Source: Neorhizobium tomejilense | GTDB lineage: Bacteria > Pseudomonadota > Alphaproteobacteria > Rhizobiales > Rhizobiaceae | Reading direction: 5' to 3' | Assembly: GCA_002968845.1 (NCBI GenBank) | Contig: PVBG01000004.1 | Span: 369,540-433,539 of the forward strand | Length of the DNA stretch: 64,000 nucleotides | Shown: in pieces, positions 19,111 to 27,095 of the stretch | Numbering within the stretch: position 1 is the first letter of the stretch | How the letters are laid out: every line of letters starts with the position of its first letter | Notes under the pieces: model-generated | The model's database searches: none | Told to the model about the DNA's origin: nothing | Seen by the model: the letters and a program-made list of their open reading frames with translations, nothing else | Translations under genes and position numbers: made by a program

Positions 19111-21630
19111 TTATGCATAGAATGGATGGGTACCGTTGCCGGCGGTCGCGCTGTCATAGATCAGGATCGGCACGGGCTGGTCGTGGATGAAGGGTCGAGG
19201 CTCTCCGCCGACGGTGAATTCGCCGGCATAAGCGAGCACCAGTGTTTCGCGATCCGGCGGCGTAAGGCTCAGCGCCTTGCTGTCGGTGTCGAACAAGACG
19301 GAGGTGGCGCGGATACGTTCGACGAAATGACGGAAAGCGGCTTCGTCGCCCGCGCCCACCACCGCCGCCCAACCGGTGAGGGCACCCTCGGAGCGCACCT
19401 CGCGTCCGGCGGTCGCTCCGTCGGTCACGAGTTCAAGTCCGTTCGTGGCGTAAAGTGCCGCAAAGCCCCGGCCCGAGCGGGTGAGGAGCCAGTTTCCGTC
19501 CAAAACGACCTCATCGAGGCCGTCGCGACCGAGATAGGCGTGGGTCCAGGCATGGCGCGTTCCTTCGGTGTCGGCGATCAGCAGGGCGACGTCGCGATAT
19601 TGCATGACCCGCGGCAGAACGCCGTTGCCGGCCCAATAGGACGGGCGCTGCGTGCCCCAGGGATCGTCTTCGCCGGGATGGTTGACCCAGAGCCTCGCCA
19701 TCGGGTGGCCGGCAAGCCGAATGTCGAGCACGTGCTGCTGGTGGCCCCGCCGGCCCGTCTTGTGATCGACCACGGTCGAGAGCTGCGAGGCTTCCGTCTT
19801 GAAGAGCACGAGCCTGCCGCTTTCGAGCCCCTGCGCGTAACGCGCTTCTATCGAGCGTCCGGCTGCCAACTGGGCAAACTCCGGCAGGTCGGCCGGCGGC
19901 GCATAGGAACCGGCGCAGAACATCGGCAGGGACGCGACGCCGCCGTTCAGCCAGCCGCTGCCGAACGCCACGCGGGCGAATGGCGCCAGTTCCGTCAGAG
20001 GCCCGGCCCGCAACTCCTTGTCGTAGGCGCGTCCCTGCGAGCCGGCGGGAACGCCCGCCAGAGTGTGCAGCGCGATCATCGCGAAGATCAGATCCAGCTG
20101 ATGGCGAGCGCGCGGGGCGATATCGTCTCCGCCCCAGCGTTCGAGGGCGAGCAGACCGATGAAATCCACCGGATAATAGGCTGCGGAATTCCATTCGGCG
20201 AGGCCGTGCGCCTCGACGCTGTCGAACCAGCGGCGAAGCCGGCCTTCCGCCAGCCGCGCCTGCTCGCGGCCCGTCCTGCCGGAAGCGGAGAACACCGTAT
20301 CCGGCATCAACCTGCCGGCGATCAGCTGGCTCGTGTGGAAGCACAGGACATGGTTCTCGCTCCAGAACCACATGACGTCGTTGCCGGGCTCGTCCACCCA
20401 GTAGCGGTAGCGGGCGACGGAGGCGCGGATGCTCTCCGCCGTCTCCCGTGACAGGACATGCTCATATTCGCCGAGAAGCCAGAGGAGCGGCACCATCACG
20501 AAATCCGAGCAATCCTCCCGCCGGTCGATGATCTCGAGCGTGGCGGCGATGATCCTGTCCGTCGCCTCGCGGTCGATCTCGCCGGTTGCAGCCATGGCAA
20601 GCACGCGGCCGATCCGCTCGGCGCCGAAACGGGCGCTGAAGATCAGCGCCTCACGCTTGCGCTCAGCAAGGGTGGCGGCGGCTTGCGGCAGAACGAGGCC
20701 GCTCATGAAGGCGGCGTCGATATGGCGGGCGACGGCCGCAGCGCCCGAACCGATCTTCAGCCTGATGCCATGATATCCGTCCGGCAGGCCTTTGATTGCG
20801 GGAGCGACAAGCCGTGTCTCGCCGGCACTCAGCATCAGGTCCGCCGTCGCCAGCACGGCCCGGTCATGACCATGGCTGTAGACCTCGATGCCGACGGGCA
20901 GATCGGCCCCCGGCGGGGTGTCGAAGAGGATTTCCAGCGGGCGATCGACGAAAACGTCGACGGCGGGCCGGATGGCACGCGCGAGGAGCTCGAGCCGCCG
21001 AACCTCCTGCCGGTCCAGTGCGGTCGGCAGGGCGATGTCCAGCGGTTGGGTATCGGCCAGTTCCAGCTCGAAGAACCAGATCGTGTCGCGCTCCGCCAGG
21101 TCTTCGGTCAGCACAAGGACGTCGTTGTCGCCGGCCTTCAGCGCCAGGACGATCCCCGTTTCGCTCTCGACATTGCGACGGAAGGGCTCGAACCGCACCT
21201 GTTCCTCGCCGTTGACCCAGATCCGCACGCCGCCGCAGGTTCTCAGCCGCATCGGGACGTGGCGGGCAGCCTCGGCGCGGAAACTGCCGCGCAGCCAGCG
21301 GCCGACATGGGTGGGCACGTGCCAGAAGCCGGTGAACTCGACGCGGCGGTTCGGCCCCGGCAGGTTCAGGGAGGCCGGCTTCCAGTCGCGCTCGGCACGG
21401 ATTTCCCGTCCGATCATCTGTGCCTGGAAGGCCTTCCTGCAAGGCAAGTCGCCGACATCCACGAAGCCGTTGATGAAGCGGTAATTGACGCGATCTTCCG
21501 CCGGCGCCGGTTCACCTGGGAAATACGTCTGGCGCAAATCCGAGACGACCCACGCGGTGAAGGTTTCGCCCGGGGCGACATGATAGCTGGCACCGCCGGA
21601 ACGGCCTGCGGCTGCAGGTGAGTGCTCCAT
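19111..21630 (-). CDS. Large uncharacterised protein of the pectin-type locus (predicted carbohydrate-active enzyme)
   Basis: An 839-residue protein whose family I do not recognise. Residues 1 to ~300 look like beta-sandwich material (RVEFTGFWHVPTHVGRWLRG and GGVRIWVNGEEQVRFEPF resemble a galactose-binding-like jelly roll). Residues ~310-650 are helix-rich with aromatic motifs (WFWSENHVLCFHTSQLIAG; EWNSAAYYPVDFIGLLAL), as in alpha/alpha-toroid hydrolases and lyases; the C-terminal part is again beta-rich. There is no signal peptide. It is the first gene of the operon with GH105, GH28 and the transporter, and divergent from the binding protein, so a role in breaking down the imported oligomer is likely. 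A lyase, glycosidase or esterase role cannot be separated. Confidence 0.75.
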   Translation of the reverse strand: MEHSPAAAGRSGGASYHVAPGETFTAWVVSDLRQTYFPGEPAPAEDRVNYRFINGFVDVGDLPCRKAFQAQMIGREIRAERDWKPASLNLPGPNRRVEFTGFWHVPTHVGRWLRGSFRAEAARHVPMRLRTCGGVRIWVNGEEQVRFEPFRRNVESETGIVLALKAGDNDVLVLTEDLAERDTIWFFELELADTQPLDIALPTALDRQEVRRLELLARAIRPAVDVFVDRPLEILFDTPPGADLPVGIEVYSHGHDRAVLATADLMLSAGETRLVAPAIKGLPDGYHGIRLKIGSGAAAVARHIDAAFMSGLVLPQAAATLAERKREALIFSARFGAERIGRVLAMAATGEIDREATDRIIAATLEIIDRREDCSDFVMVPLLWLLGEYEHVLSRETAESIRASVARYRYWVDEPGNDVMWFWSENHVLCFHTSQLIAGRLMPDTVFSASGRTGREQARLAEGRLRRWFDSVEAHGLAEWNSAAYYPVDFIGLLALERWGGDDIAPRARHQLDLIFAMIALHTLAGVPAGSQGRAYDKELRAGPLTELAPFARVAFGSGWLNGGVASLPMFCAGSYAPPADLPEFAQLAAGRSIEARYAQGLESGRLVLFKTEASQLSTVVDHKTGRRGHQQHVLDIRLAGHPMARLWVNHPGEDDPWGTQRPSYWAGNGVLPRVMQYRDVALLIADTEGTRHAWTHAYLGRDGLDEVVLDGNWLLTRSGRGFAALYATNGLELVTDGATAGREVRSEGALTGWAAVVGAGDEAAFRHFVERIRATSVLFDTDSKALSLTPPDRETLVLAYAGEFTVGGEPRPFIHDQPVPILIYDSATAGNGTHPFYA

Positions 21631-21648
21631 GACTGCCTCCCTCAGATC

Positions 21649-21664
21649 ATGAAAATATTTTCAT
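21649..21664. promoter_or_regulatory. Operator-like perfect palindrome, operon side
   Basis: ATGAAAATATTTTCAT is a perfect 16-bp palindrome 19 bp upstream of the 839-aa gene start. A near-identical copy lies on the binding-protein side at 21797-21810. The position within the leader suggests repression of the hydrolase-transporter operon. Confidence 0.65.
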
Positions 21665-21796
21665 AAATTTAAACTCGAACGTCAGCTTTGTGAGCAGTTT
21701 CGAATTTTAGGGCGACAAGACAGCTTGACGTTTGGATTGTCAAGCTTCAAAAAGGAGAAATTCGAAGGAAAACCCGAGAGGAAACCTTCCGAATTG

Positions 21797-21810
21797 TGAA
21801 AATATTTTCA
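21797..21810. promoter_or_regulatory. Operator-like palindrome, binding-protein side
   Basis: TGAAAATATTTTCA is a 14-bp perfect palindrome (16 bp with one mismatch) 15 bp before the start of the binding-protein gene, matching the site at 21649-21664. Paired sites flanking a divergent promoter are typical of local repression by one regulator. Confidence 0.65.
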
Positions 21811-21825
21811 TTGGGAGGATGAAAA

Positions 21826-23103
21826 ATGCAGAGACTTCTATCAGGGATAAGTGCGTTCGTATTCTCGGCCTTCGCTCTTTCGGGCGCGGCCATGGCGGAC
21901 GCCAAGACCATTACTTTCCTGTTCACCGACGACGACCAGGGTTATGTCGAGCGCATGGCCGCCTTGAGCAAGGAATTCGAGGCGTCACATCCCGACGTCA
22001 AGATCAATTTCGTATCGTCCGGCTATGACGCGGTGGTCAAGCAGCTGCCGGTCCAGCTGGCGGCAGGCAAGGGTCCGGATCTCGCCAAGATCACCGATTG
22101 GCAGCTCGCGCCCTATTATCTCGACATGCGGTCCCACATGAAGGACCCGGACGCCTTCGCCAAGCTCCACGGGGACAGCCTCAACCAGCTCCGCCTGCCG
22201 AATATCAACGACCCGAAGTCGATCAACGGCTACGTCGCGTCCCAGACGCTGAACCTGCCGTTCGTCAACAAGACCTTGTTCGAGCAGGCCGGCGAGCCAC
22301 TGCCCGGCCCCAAGGCCACGCTCAAGGAGATCGTCGAAGCTTCCGCCCGCGTCGCGAAGGCGACGGGCGCGCAGATCCCCTTCACCATGGACCGGTCGGG
22401 CCACCGTTTTTCAGGCGGCGCCTATTCCTACGGCTCGGTCTATGTGAAGGACGGCAAGTTCAATTTCCCGGATGCAGGTGCGCGCAAATATATCGCCGAC
22501 CTCTATTCCTGGACCCAGAACGGCAGCTTTCCCAAGGAAATGTGGGGGGCAGCCGGCGGCTCGCAGTACAAGAACATGGGCGATGAATTCGTCAACGGCA
22601 ATGTCGTCACCTACCTCGCCGGCAACTGGATGGTGAACCCCTTCCAGAAGAAGATCGGCAACGCCTTCCAGTGGACGGCCATCAACGCACCCTGCGGCGA
22701 TGCCGGTTGCTATGCGATGCCGGGTGCGACCGCGATCGTCGGCTTCAAGCGCACCGAACATCCCGAAGCGGTAGCGCAGTTCATCGAGTTTCTCGGCTCC
22801 GAGAAGGTGCAGCGCGAAATCGCCGAGACCTATGTCATCCTGACGGGAGCGGACATCAAGAACCCGCAATACAAGATCTCCAGCGACGACGCCAAGGCAT
22901 CCATGGCGGTCTTTCTGGACAACAAGAAGAACGTTCCGCAGGCGGCGCGCGATTTCGAACGCATGAAGGGCGGGACGGCGATCTACCAGCAGATCGTCCA
23001 GCGCATGAGCCAGCTCATCGTTGGCGAATTGAGCCTGGAGGAAACCTACAAGAACCTCGAGGCTGACGCCGGCAAGATCAACGAGGCGCTGGCGGTCAAG
23101 TGA
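21826..23103 (+). CDS. Sugar ABC transporter substrate-binding protein, family 1
   Basis: A periplasmic receptor for the importer encoded by the divergent operon. It has 425 residues with a clear signal peptide (residues 1-24, ending GAAMADA). The family pattern follows: TITFLFTDDDQGYVERMAAL; LPVQLAAGKGPDLAKITDW; and late KRTEHPEAVAQFIEFLGS. The ATG follows GGGAGGATGAAAA. The likely ligand, from its neighbours, is an unsaturated pectic or rhamnogalacturonan oligosaccharide. Confidence 0.93.
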   Translation: MQRLLSGISAFVFSAFALSGAAMADAKTITFLFTDDDQGYVERMAALSKEFEASHPDVKINFVSSGYDAVVKQLPVQLAAGKGPDLAKITDWQLAPYYLDMRSHMKDPDAFAKLHGDSLNQLRLPNINDPKSINGYVASQTLNLPFVNKTLFEQAGEPLPGPKATLKEIVEASARVAKATGAQIPFTMDRSGHRFSGGAYSYGSVYVKDGKFNFPDAGARKYIADLYSWTQNGSFPKEMWGAAGGSQYKNMGDEFVNGNVVTYLAGNWMVNPFQKKIGNAFQWTAINAPCGDAGCYAMPGATAIVGFKRTEHPEAVAQFIEFLGSEKVQREIAETYVILTGADIKNPQYKISSDDAKASMAVFLDNKKNVPQAARDFERMKGGTAIYQQIVQRMSQLIVGELSLEETYKNLEADAGKINEALAVK

Positions 23104-23109
23104 CGATCC

Positions 23110-23142
23110 GGCATGCCGGGTGGCGACGCAACCCGGCATGCC
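23110..23142 (+). terminator. Stem-loop after the binding-protein gene
   Basis: GGCATGCCGGGT and ACCCGGCATGCC form a perfect 12-bp stem with a 9-nt loop, 6 bp after the stop. There is no U-run, so it may act as a 3'-end stabiliser or need Rho. Confidence 0.55.
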
Positions 23143-24054
23143 ATACCGAGACCTAGGCTAAAAAGCGCATCTGGCTCAGGGGGCTCGGCTGCCTCTTTCA
23201 GACTGAACGACTAGAGGCCCGCCCGGGCATCAATGTCCATATTCGTCTGCGGGCTCACTCGTTGGAAACGAACGACAGTACTGACCTGCGAACGGCTGTT
23301 GACGCGGCACGCGCGATATCGACCAGCGCCGTTCGAACGCTGCGGATGCTGCGTCGCGAGCAAAACGCGAAGCTGCATTGGCCATGTAGCAGCTGGTGCC
23401 CTGGGTCGGGAGCGAAGACGACCTACGCAAAATCGCAACGCCTTCGAACGATGAACTGCAGGAGGTCGCCGATGAGCTCGCCGAACTGGCCTCAGCAGTA
23501 GAGCAAGCGACGTCACTGGCCCGCCGCCTTGGCGACGAGGCCGCATTGCGTGCCATTGAGATCGAAGGCCTTAGAGTCCGCCCGAGAATTCACGAGCGGC
23601 GTGCGATCCGTCTGACGAGGGTGATGATGGATGCGGCCGCTTCAGGCAGCCCGCGAAGCATTTGCCCATATCGAAATTGATCTGGAGCGCTGGGAACGCA
23701 AATCGACTCTCGATGATCTCGACTGGCGCAAGCCGTTCTCGCCGTCAGACCTGGTGGTATCGTTGTCTCACAACAGAAGGTGCGTTCGTCCGCCTTTCGG
23801 CGGAATCGGTGGGACTTTCCGCCAGATAGCCGCCGTCAAATGCCTGCCTGCGTTGCGGAAATTACGATACCCGGAGGTGTACCACACGCGACACCCTGAG
23901 CTCATGGACCCTGAATTCGCGTTCTCCTTCGAATATAAAAACTTCCCGATCGGGGTGAATCTACATTTCCAAGGGCAACACTTCCCGATCGGTAAGGATG
24001 GCATTGAAACTCAGGAAATCTTCCTGTACGGTAAGCCGATACAGGAGATGCTCG
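23143..24054. other. 900 bp without a recognisable intact gene; possible decayed coding sequence
   Basis: Short open stretches occur in several plus-strand frames. One (about 23262-23380) reads METNDSTDLRTAVDAARA and onward; another, entered after a stop at 23387-23389, reads ELQEVADELAELASAVEQA up to about 23610; a third starts near 23631 (REAFAHIEIDLERWERKS). They look protein-like but change frame and match no family I know, so this may be one or two eroded genes. The last ~110 bp contain the repeats upstream of hipBA. Confidence 0.4.
23942..24035 (+). repeat. Three operator-like repeats spaced exactly 39 bp, upstream of hipBA
   Basis: CTTCCCGATCGG at 23942, CTTCCCGATCGGTAAG at 23981 and CTTCCTGTACGGTAAG at 24020. 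The full copies are imperfect palindromes of the form CTTCC-N6-GGTAAG. Start-to-start distance is 39 bp both times, and the last copy ends 19 bp before hipB. HipB-type antitoxins bind spaced palindromes in their own promoter, so these are probable autoregulatory sites. Confidence 0.6.
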
Positions 24055-24327
24055 ATGTTCAGATCCGCACGCGATTTCGGCGCTGCCGTCAGGGAAAAAC
24101 GCAAAGGTCTCGGCTGGACCCAGACCGAGCTTGCCACCCGTTCCGGTACAGGCGAACGTTTCATCGTCGAGCTCGAATCCGGCAAGCCTAGCTGCCAGCT
24201 CGAAAAGGCGCTGATCGTCGCACGCACGGTCGGTATCGAGATCGGCGACTTGAAGACAGCCCAACCCTCGTTGACCGCCATGGAAGATGACCTCGGCTTC
24301 CTGCCGACTTTCGGTGATGGCCGATGA
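24055..24327 (+). CDS. hipB: HipB-type antitoxin (XRE helix-turn-helix)
   Basis: A 90-residue DNA-binding protein expected to bind and restrain HipA and to repress the hipBA promoter. The helix-turn-helix covers residues ~8-65: FGAAVREKRKGLGWTQTELA, SGTGERFIVELESGKPS, LEKALIVARTVGIEI. The ATG at 24055 follows CAGGAG and leaves the repeat array upstream; a reading frame extends further 5' but would run through the repeats. The stop overlaps the hipA start (ATGA). Confidence 0.88.
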   Translation: MFRSARDFGAAVREKRKGLGWTQTELATRSGTGERFIVELESGKPSCQLEKALIVARTVGIEIGDLKTAQPSLTAMEDDLGFLPTFGDGR

Positions 24328-25562
24328 CAACCATCTTCTACGAAACCTTCCGCGTTGGCGAGATGACTTTCGAAGGCGAATGGCGTCTCGACTACGATCC
24401 ATCCTGGGAAGCGCGCCGCTCGGCCTTCCCAATCTCGCTGACAATGCCGCTGCGATCAGGAACGGTCGATGCAGACAGGCTGCTGCCATGGCTCGCCAAC
24501 CTGCTTCCGGAAACCCATCTCGCCGAGATAGGCCAGCGGCTGAAAGTCTCACCTCAGGACATCGTGGGCCTGCTCGGCCACATCGGCCGAGACACGGCGG
24601 GAGCGCTCTCGATCGGCGAACCACGAAAGGCAGGCGTCAACCTCCAGCCCATTCCGGACGAGGCAAAACTGGAGCGCATTCTCAACGAACTTCCCGCCAA
24701 ACCCTTCCTGGTCGGTGAGCGAGGGGTTTCCATGTCGCTGGCAGGCGTGCAGGAAAAGCTACCCGTCTTCGTTGATGAGAATGGCGCTATCTCGATCCCG
24801 GTCGATGGCACGCCATCGACCCATATCATCAAGCCAGACACCAACCGTCTGGCTGGAAGCGTCGAGAACGAAGCCTTCTGCCTGGCCCTTGCACGGGCCT
24901 GCGGACTGCAAGCGGCCGAAGCTACGATCGGCATAGCCGGCAAACGACGCTATTTGCTGGTGAAGCGCTATGACCGTTTTACGGATCCACAAGGTGAGAT
25001 CCGCAGGCTTCACCAGGAAGACCTTTGCCAGCTAACGGGTCATTTTCCATCGCAGAAATACGAGCGATCCCAGACGGGCCGCGGCGTGACATTGAAGATG
25101 ATGTTCGACGCCGTCAGCGATCTTGTTTCCCCCGGCGAGCGCCTGACGCTTCTCGACGCAGTGATTTTCAACGTACTGATCTGCAATTCGGATTCCCATG
25201 CAAAGAACTACTCCATCCTGATCGGTGCCGGCGGATCTGCGAAGCTGGCGCCGCTCTACGATTTGATGTGTGCGGCGGTCTACCGGCAGGTTGATCAGAG
25301 CCTGCCTCAAGGCATCGCCGGGCGTTTCATCGGGCCTGACTTGAGGCGAGCAGATTGGCAGGCATTCGCTGAGGAGGTCGGGTTGAGCGGTGCATCGACT
25401 ATCAGGCGTGTCCAGGAGCTTGCGGCGGTAATTGATGGCTTCTGCGAAGATGTCGCGAAGCAGATCGTCGACACCGCTGGCGATCCGACGAGATTGCTGG
25501 AGCGCATCACCCATAATATTCAGAAGCGATGCAGGCGAATTCAGGGGCAGATTCGAGCCTGA
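24324..25562 (+). CDS. hipA: HipA-family serine/threonine kinase toxin
   Basis: The 412-residue partner of HipB. The N-terminal HipA domain (couple_hipA) spans residues ~1-105 with LLPWLANLLPE and GLLGHIGRDTAGAL. The kinase core has SMSLAGVQEKLPV (nucleotide loop) and HIIKPD. The catalytic segment is FNVLICNSDSHAKNYSIL with Asp/Asn ligands, and LAPLYDLMCA is the metal-site segment. E. coli HipA phosphorylates GltX and causes growth arrest; whether this one has the same target is unknown. All key kinase residues look intact. Confidence 0.92.
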   Translation: MTTIFYETFRVGEMTFEGEWRLDYDPSWEARRSAFPISLTMPLRSGTVDADRLLPWLANLLPETHLAEIGQRLKVSPQDIVGLLGHIGRDTAGALSIGEPRKAGVNLQPIPDEAKLERILNELPAKPFLVGERGVSMSLAGVQEKLPVFVDENGAISIPVDGTPSTHIIKPDTNRLAGSVENEAFCLALARACGLQAAEATIGIAGKRRYLLVKRYDRFTDPQGEIRRLHQEDLCQLTGHFPSQKYERSQTGRGVTLKMMFDAVSDLVSPGERLTLLDAVIFNVLICNSDSHAKNYSILIGAGGSAKLAPLYDLMCAAVYRQVDQSLPQGIAGRFIGPDLRRADWQAFAEEVGLSGASTIRRVQELAAVIDGFCEDVAKQIVDTAGDPTRLLERITHNIQKRCRRIQGQIRA

Positions 25563-25730
25563 AACGAGCTCGAAACAGAGCATCTCGGGATATCTGCGGG
25601 CAAGCACGAAGCACCATACCCAACGGAAAAGTCTTTGTCGGCTCGGCAAGTGGTTTCCGTTTTACCGCTGCCCTCTCGCAGGGACCCGCCAAAGAAGGCG
25701 CTCCCTCCCACCAGCCGCCCTCAGGCCCGC

Positions 25731-25823
25731 TCACCCGGCTGCGGCGCCGACGGTGGTCATTGCGACAACCAGCAAGGCGATGATGATCAGCAGCCAACGC
25801 GCCTGATACACGCTCTCTTCCAT
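25731..25823 (-). CDS. 30-residue single-span membrane protein
   Basis: A tiny gene with strong support. The ATG at 25823 follows AAAAGGAGG at ideal spacing, and a GGAAC-N16-GGTT promoter (25851-25875) ends 27 bp before it. The protein reads MEESVYQARWLLIIIALLVV and ends MTTVGAAAG: an acidic N-terminus and one hydrophobic helix. Function is unknown. It is divergent from the glycine/serine-rich secreted protein gene, which has a matching promoter, so both are probably stress-induced. Confidence 0.65.
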   Translation of the reverse strand: MEESVYQARWLLIIIALLVVAMTTVGAAAG

Positions 25824-25850
25824 CTGAACCTCCTTTTTCGAGACGCCTTG

Positions 25851-25875
25851 AACCCGCAATTGCGGTCCAAGTTCC
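25851..25875 (-). promoter_or_regulatory. EcfG-type promoter candidate for the 30-residue protein
   Basis: Reverse strand: GGAAC, 16 nt, GGTT. The EcfG/RpoE2 consensus is GGAAC-N16/17-CGTT. The predicted start falls ~20 nt before the ATG, leaving room for the AAAGGAGG site. Confidence 0.55.
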
Positions 25876-25968
25876 GCGTTCGCGACCTCTTCCCCCTCGC
25901 TCGGGACCTTGGTCGGTGTCGCCCATGGCCCAAGGTCCCAGCCTGGATGGGACTGAAGCCTGAGGCCG

Positions 25969-25994
25969 GGAACACGCGCCGTCGAAAGCGAGTT
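25969..25994 (+). promoter_or_regulatory. EcfG-type promoter candidate for the glycine/serine-rich protein
   Basis: GGAAC, 17 nt, AGTT, ending 65 bp before the ATG at 26059. It is arranged back to back with the promoter at 25851-25875. Confidence 0.5.
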
Positions 25995-26058
25995 TTCTCC
26001 ACAGCTTCGGAAACGCTGTTCGCGGTCGGAAGCATGTGGAAACTCAAGGAGATAAGAC

Positions 26059-26631
26059 ATGAACATCGTTACACGCGCGGCCTTTGCCGCGGCGCTTCTC
26101 GCGGGCACTACACTGTCAGCCTTCGCCCAGACCAGCAGCACGGTCGGCACCGGAGGAACCAGTGCCGGCGGCGGCACGTCCAGCAGCACGGTCGGGACGG
26201 GCGGCAGTTCTGCCGGAACCAATTGCGCGCCCGGCACCACCAACTGCGGCACCGGTTCCGCCTCGACCCTGGGCACTGGCGGTTCTTCTGCCGGCGGCGG
26301 CCAGTCGAGCAGTTCGGTTGGCACCGGCGGTTCGGCGGCAGGCTCGGGCAGCGGCTCCGGCTCGGCATCGACACTCGGCACCGGTGGCACCTCGGCAGGT
26401 GATGGCCAGTCCAGCAGCTCCGTTGGCACCGGCGGTTCCGCGGCAGGTTCCGGCAGTGGCTCGGGCTCCGCTTCGACGCTCGGCACCGGCGGCACCTCGG
26501 CCAAGGACGGGATGTCGACCAGCTCGGTCGGAACCGGCGGCAGCTCGGCTGGCGCGGCTGGCCTTGAAAACGGACAGGGCAAGAAGGCATGTCCTCCGGG
26601 CCAGGCCAAGAAAGACGGCGCTTCCTGCTAG
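26059..26631 (+). CDS. Secreted glycine/serine-rich repeat protein
   Basis: 190 residues. A signal peptide (MNIVTRAAFAAALLAGTTLS, cut after AFA-Q) is followed by a low-complexity region built on VGTGG(S/T)(S/A)AG and LGTGGTSAG blocks. It includes two near-identical 35-residue units. A short C-terminus GQGKKACPPGQAKKDGASC has two Cys, with two more Cys in the NCAPGTTNCG block. The ribosome site is AAGGAGATAAGAC. No family is recognised. It is the first of three similar small secreted proteins in a row (26059, 26692, 27096). A surface or periplasmic stress role is possible but unproven. Confidence 0.75.
   Translation: MNIVTRAAFAAALLAGTTLSAFAQTSSTVGTGGTSAGGGTSSSTVGTGGSSAGTNCAPGTTNCGTGSASTLGTGGSSAGGGQSSSSVGTGGSAAGSGSGSGSASTLGTGGTSAGDGQSSSSVGTGGSAAGSGSGSGSASTLGTGGTSAKDGMSTSSVGTGGSSAGAAGLENGQGKKACPPGQAKKDGASC
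26299..26508 (+). repeat. Two tandem 105-bp units inside the glycine/serine-rich gene
   Basis: Units at 26299-26403 and 26404-26508 encode the same 35 residues apart from one or two changes near the end (SAGD/SAKD). Synonymous differences between them show that the duplication is not recent or that codons have drifted. Confidence 0.8.
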
Positions 26632-26691
26632 TCCCATCCATCGGACGGGGGCGGATAGCTCCGCCTTCGTCCTATCAATAGGAGAGCCGAA

Positions 26692-27084
26692 ATGACCTCG
26701 GCATCATTCGCATACAAGGGCACATTCGCACTGCCGCTGATCCTGGCGACCATTACCGCGATCTCTGCCTTTGCCACCGAAACCATCAAGCTTGACGACG
26801 GCACCACCTGCACCGTCATCGAAAGCACGGGCTCAACCGGCAACGGAACGTCGACATCGGTGACCGCAGGCGGCGGCAGCGTGTCGTCCTCAACGACAAT
26901 CGACGGCAAGACAACGACGATGCATTCGGGCGGTGGCTCGGCTTCGTCGAGCGCCGGCTCCTCCGTCACAACCGGCACGGCCGGCAATCAGGCATTTTCG
27001 ACGGCAAGCGTCACCAAGCCTGATGGAACAGTGATCACACGCCGGTCGGACGGCACTTGCGACGTCACCAAGCCTCAGAAATGA
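26692..27084 (+). CDS. Small secreted Ser/Thr/Gly-rich protein
   Basis: 130 residues. An N-terminal hydrophobic export signal (residues ~9-29, ending ISAFATE) precedes a low-complexity core (GSTGNGTSTSVTAGGGSVSS) and a C-terminal repeat-like pair. LDDGTTCTVIES near the start and KPDGTVITRRSDGTCDVTKP at the end each hold one Cys that could pair. The ribosome site is GGAGAGCCGAA. It is probably co-transcribed with the genes on either side. Function is unknown. Confidence 0.7.
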   Translation: MTSASFAYKGTFALPLILATITAISAFATETIKLDDGTTCTVIESTGSTGNGTSTSVTAGGGSVSSSTTIDGKTTTMHSGGGSASSSAGSSVTTGTAGNQAFSTASVTKPDGTVITRRSDGTCDVTKPQK

Positions 27085-27095
27085 AGGAGATAGAC

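Noticed and set aside
18196..20451. A 751-aa plus-strand reading frame
   Set aside because: Antisense to GH105 and the 839-aa gene, with low-information composition and no ribosome site.
25731..26609. A 292-aa Pro/Glu-rich minus-strand protein
   Set aside because: Its first ~180 residues are the mirror of the Gly/Ser repeats; only its last 30 codons, with their own ATG and ribosome site, are supported as a gene (25731-25823).
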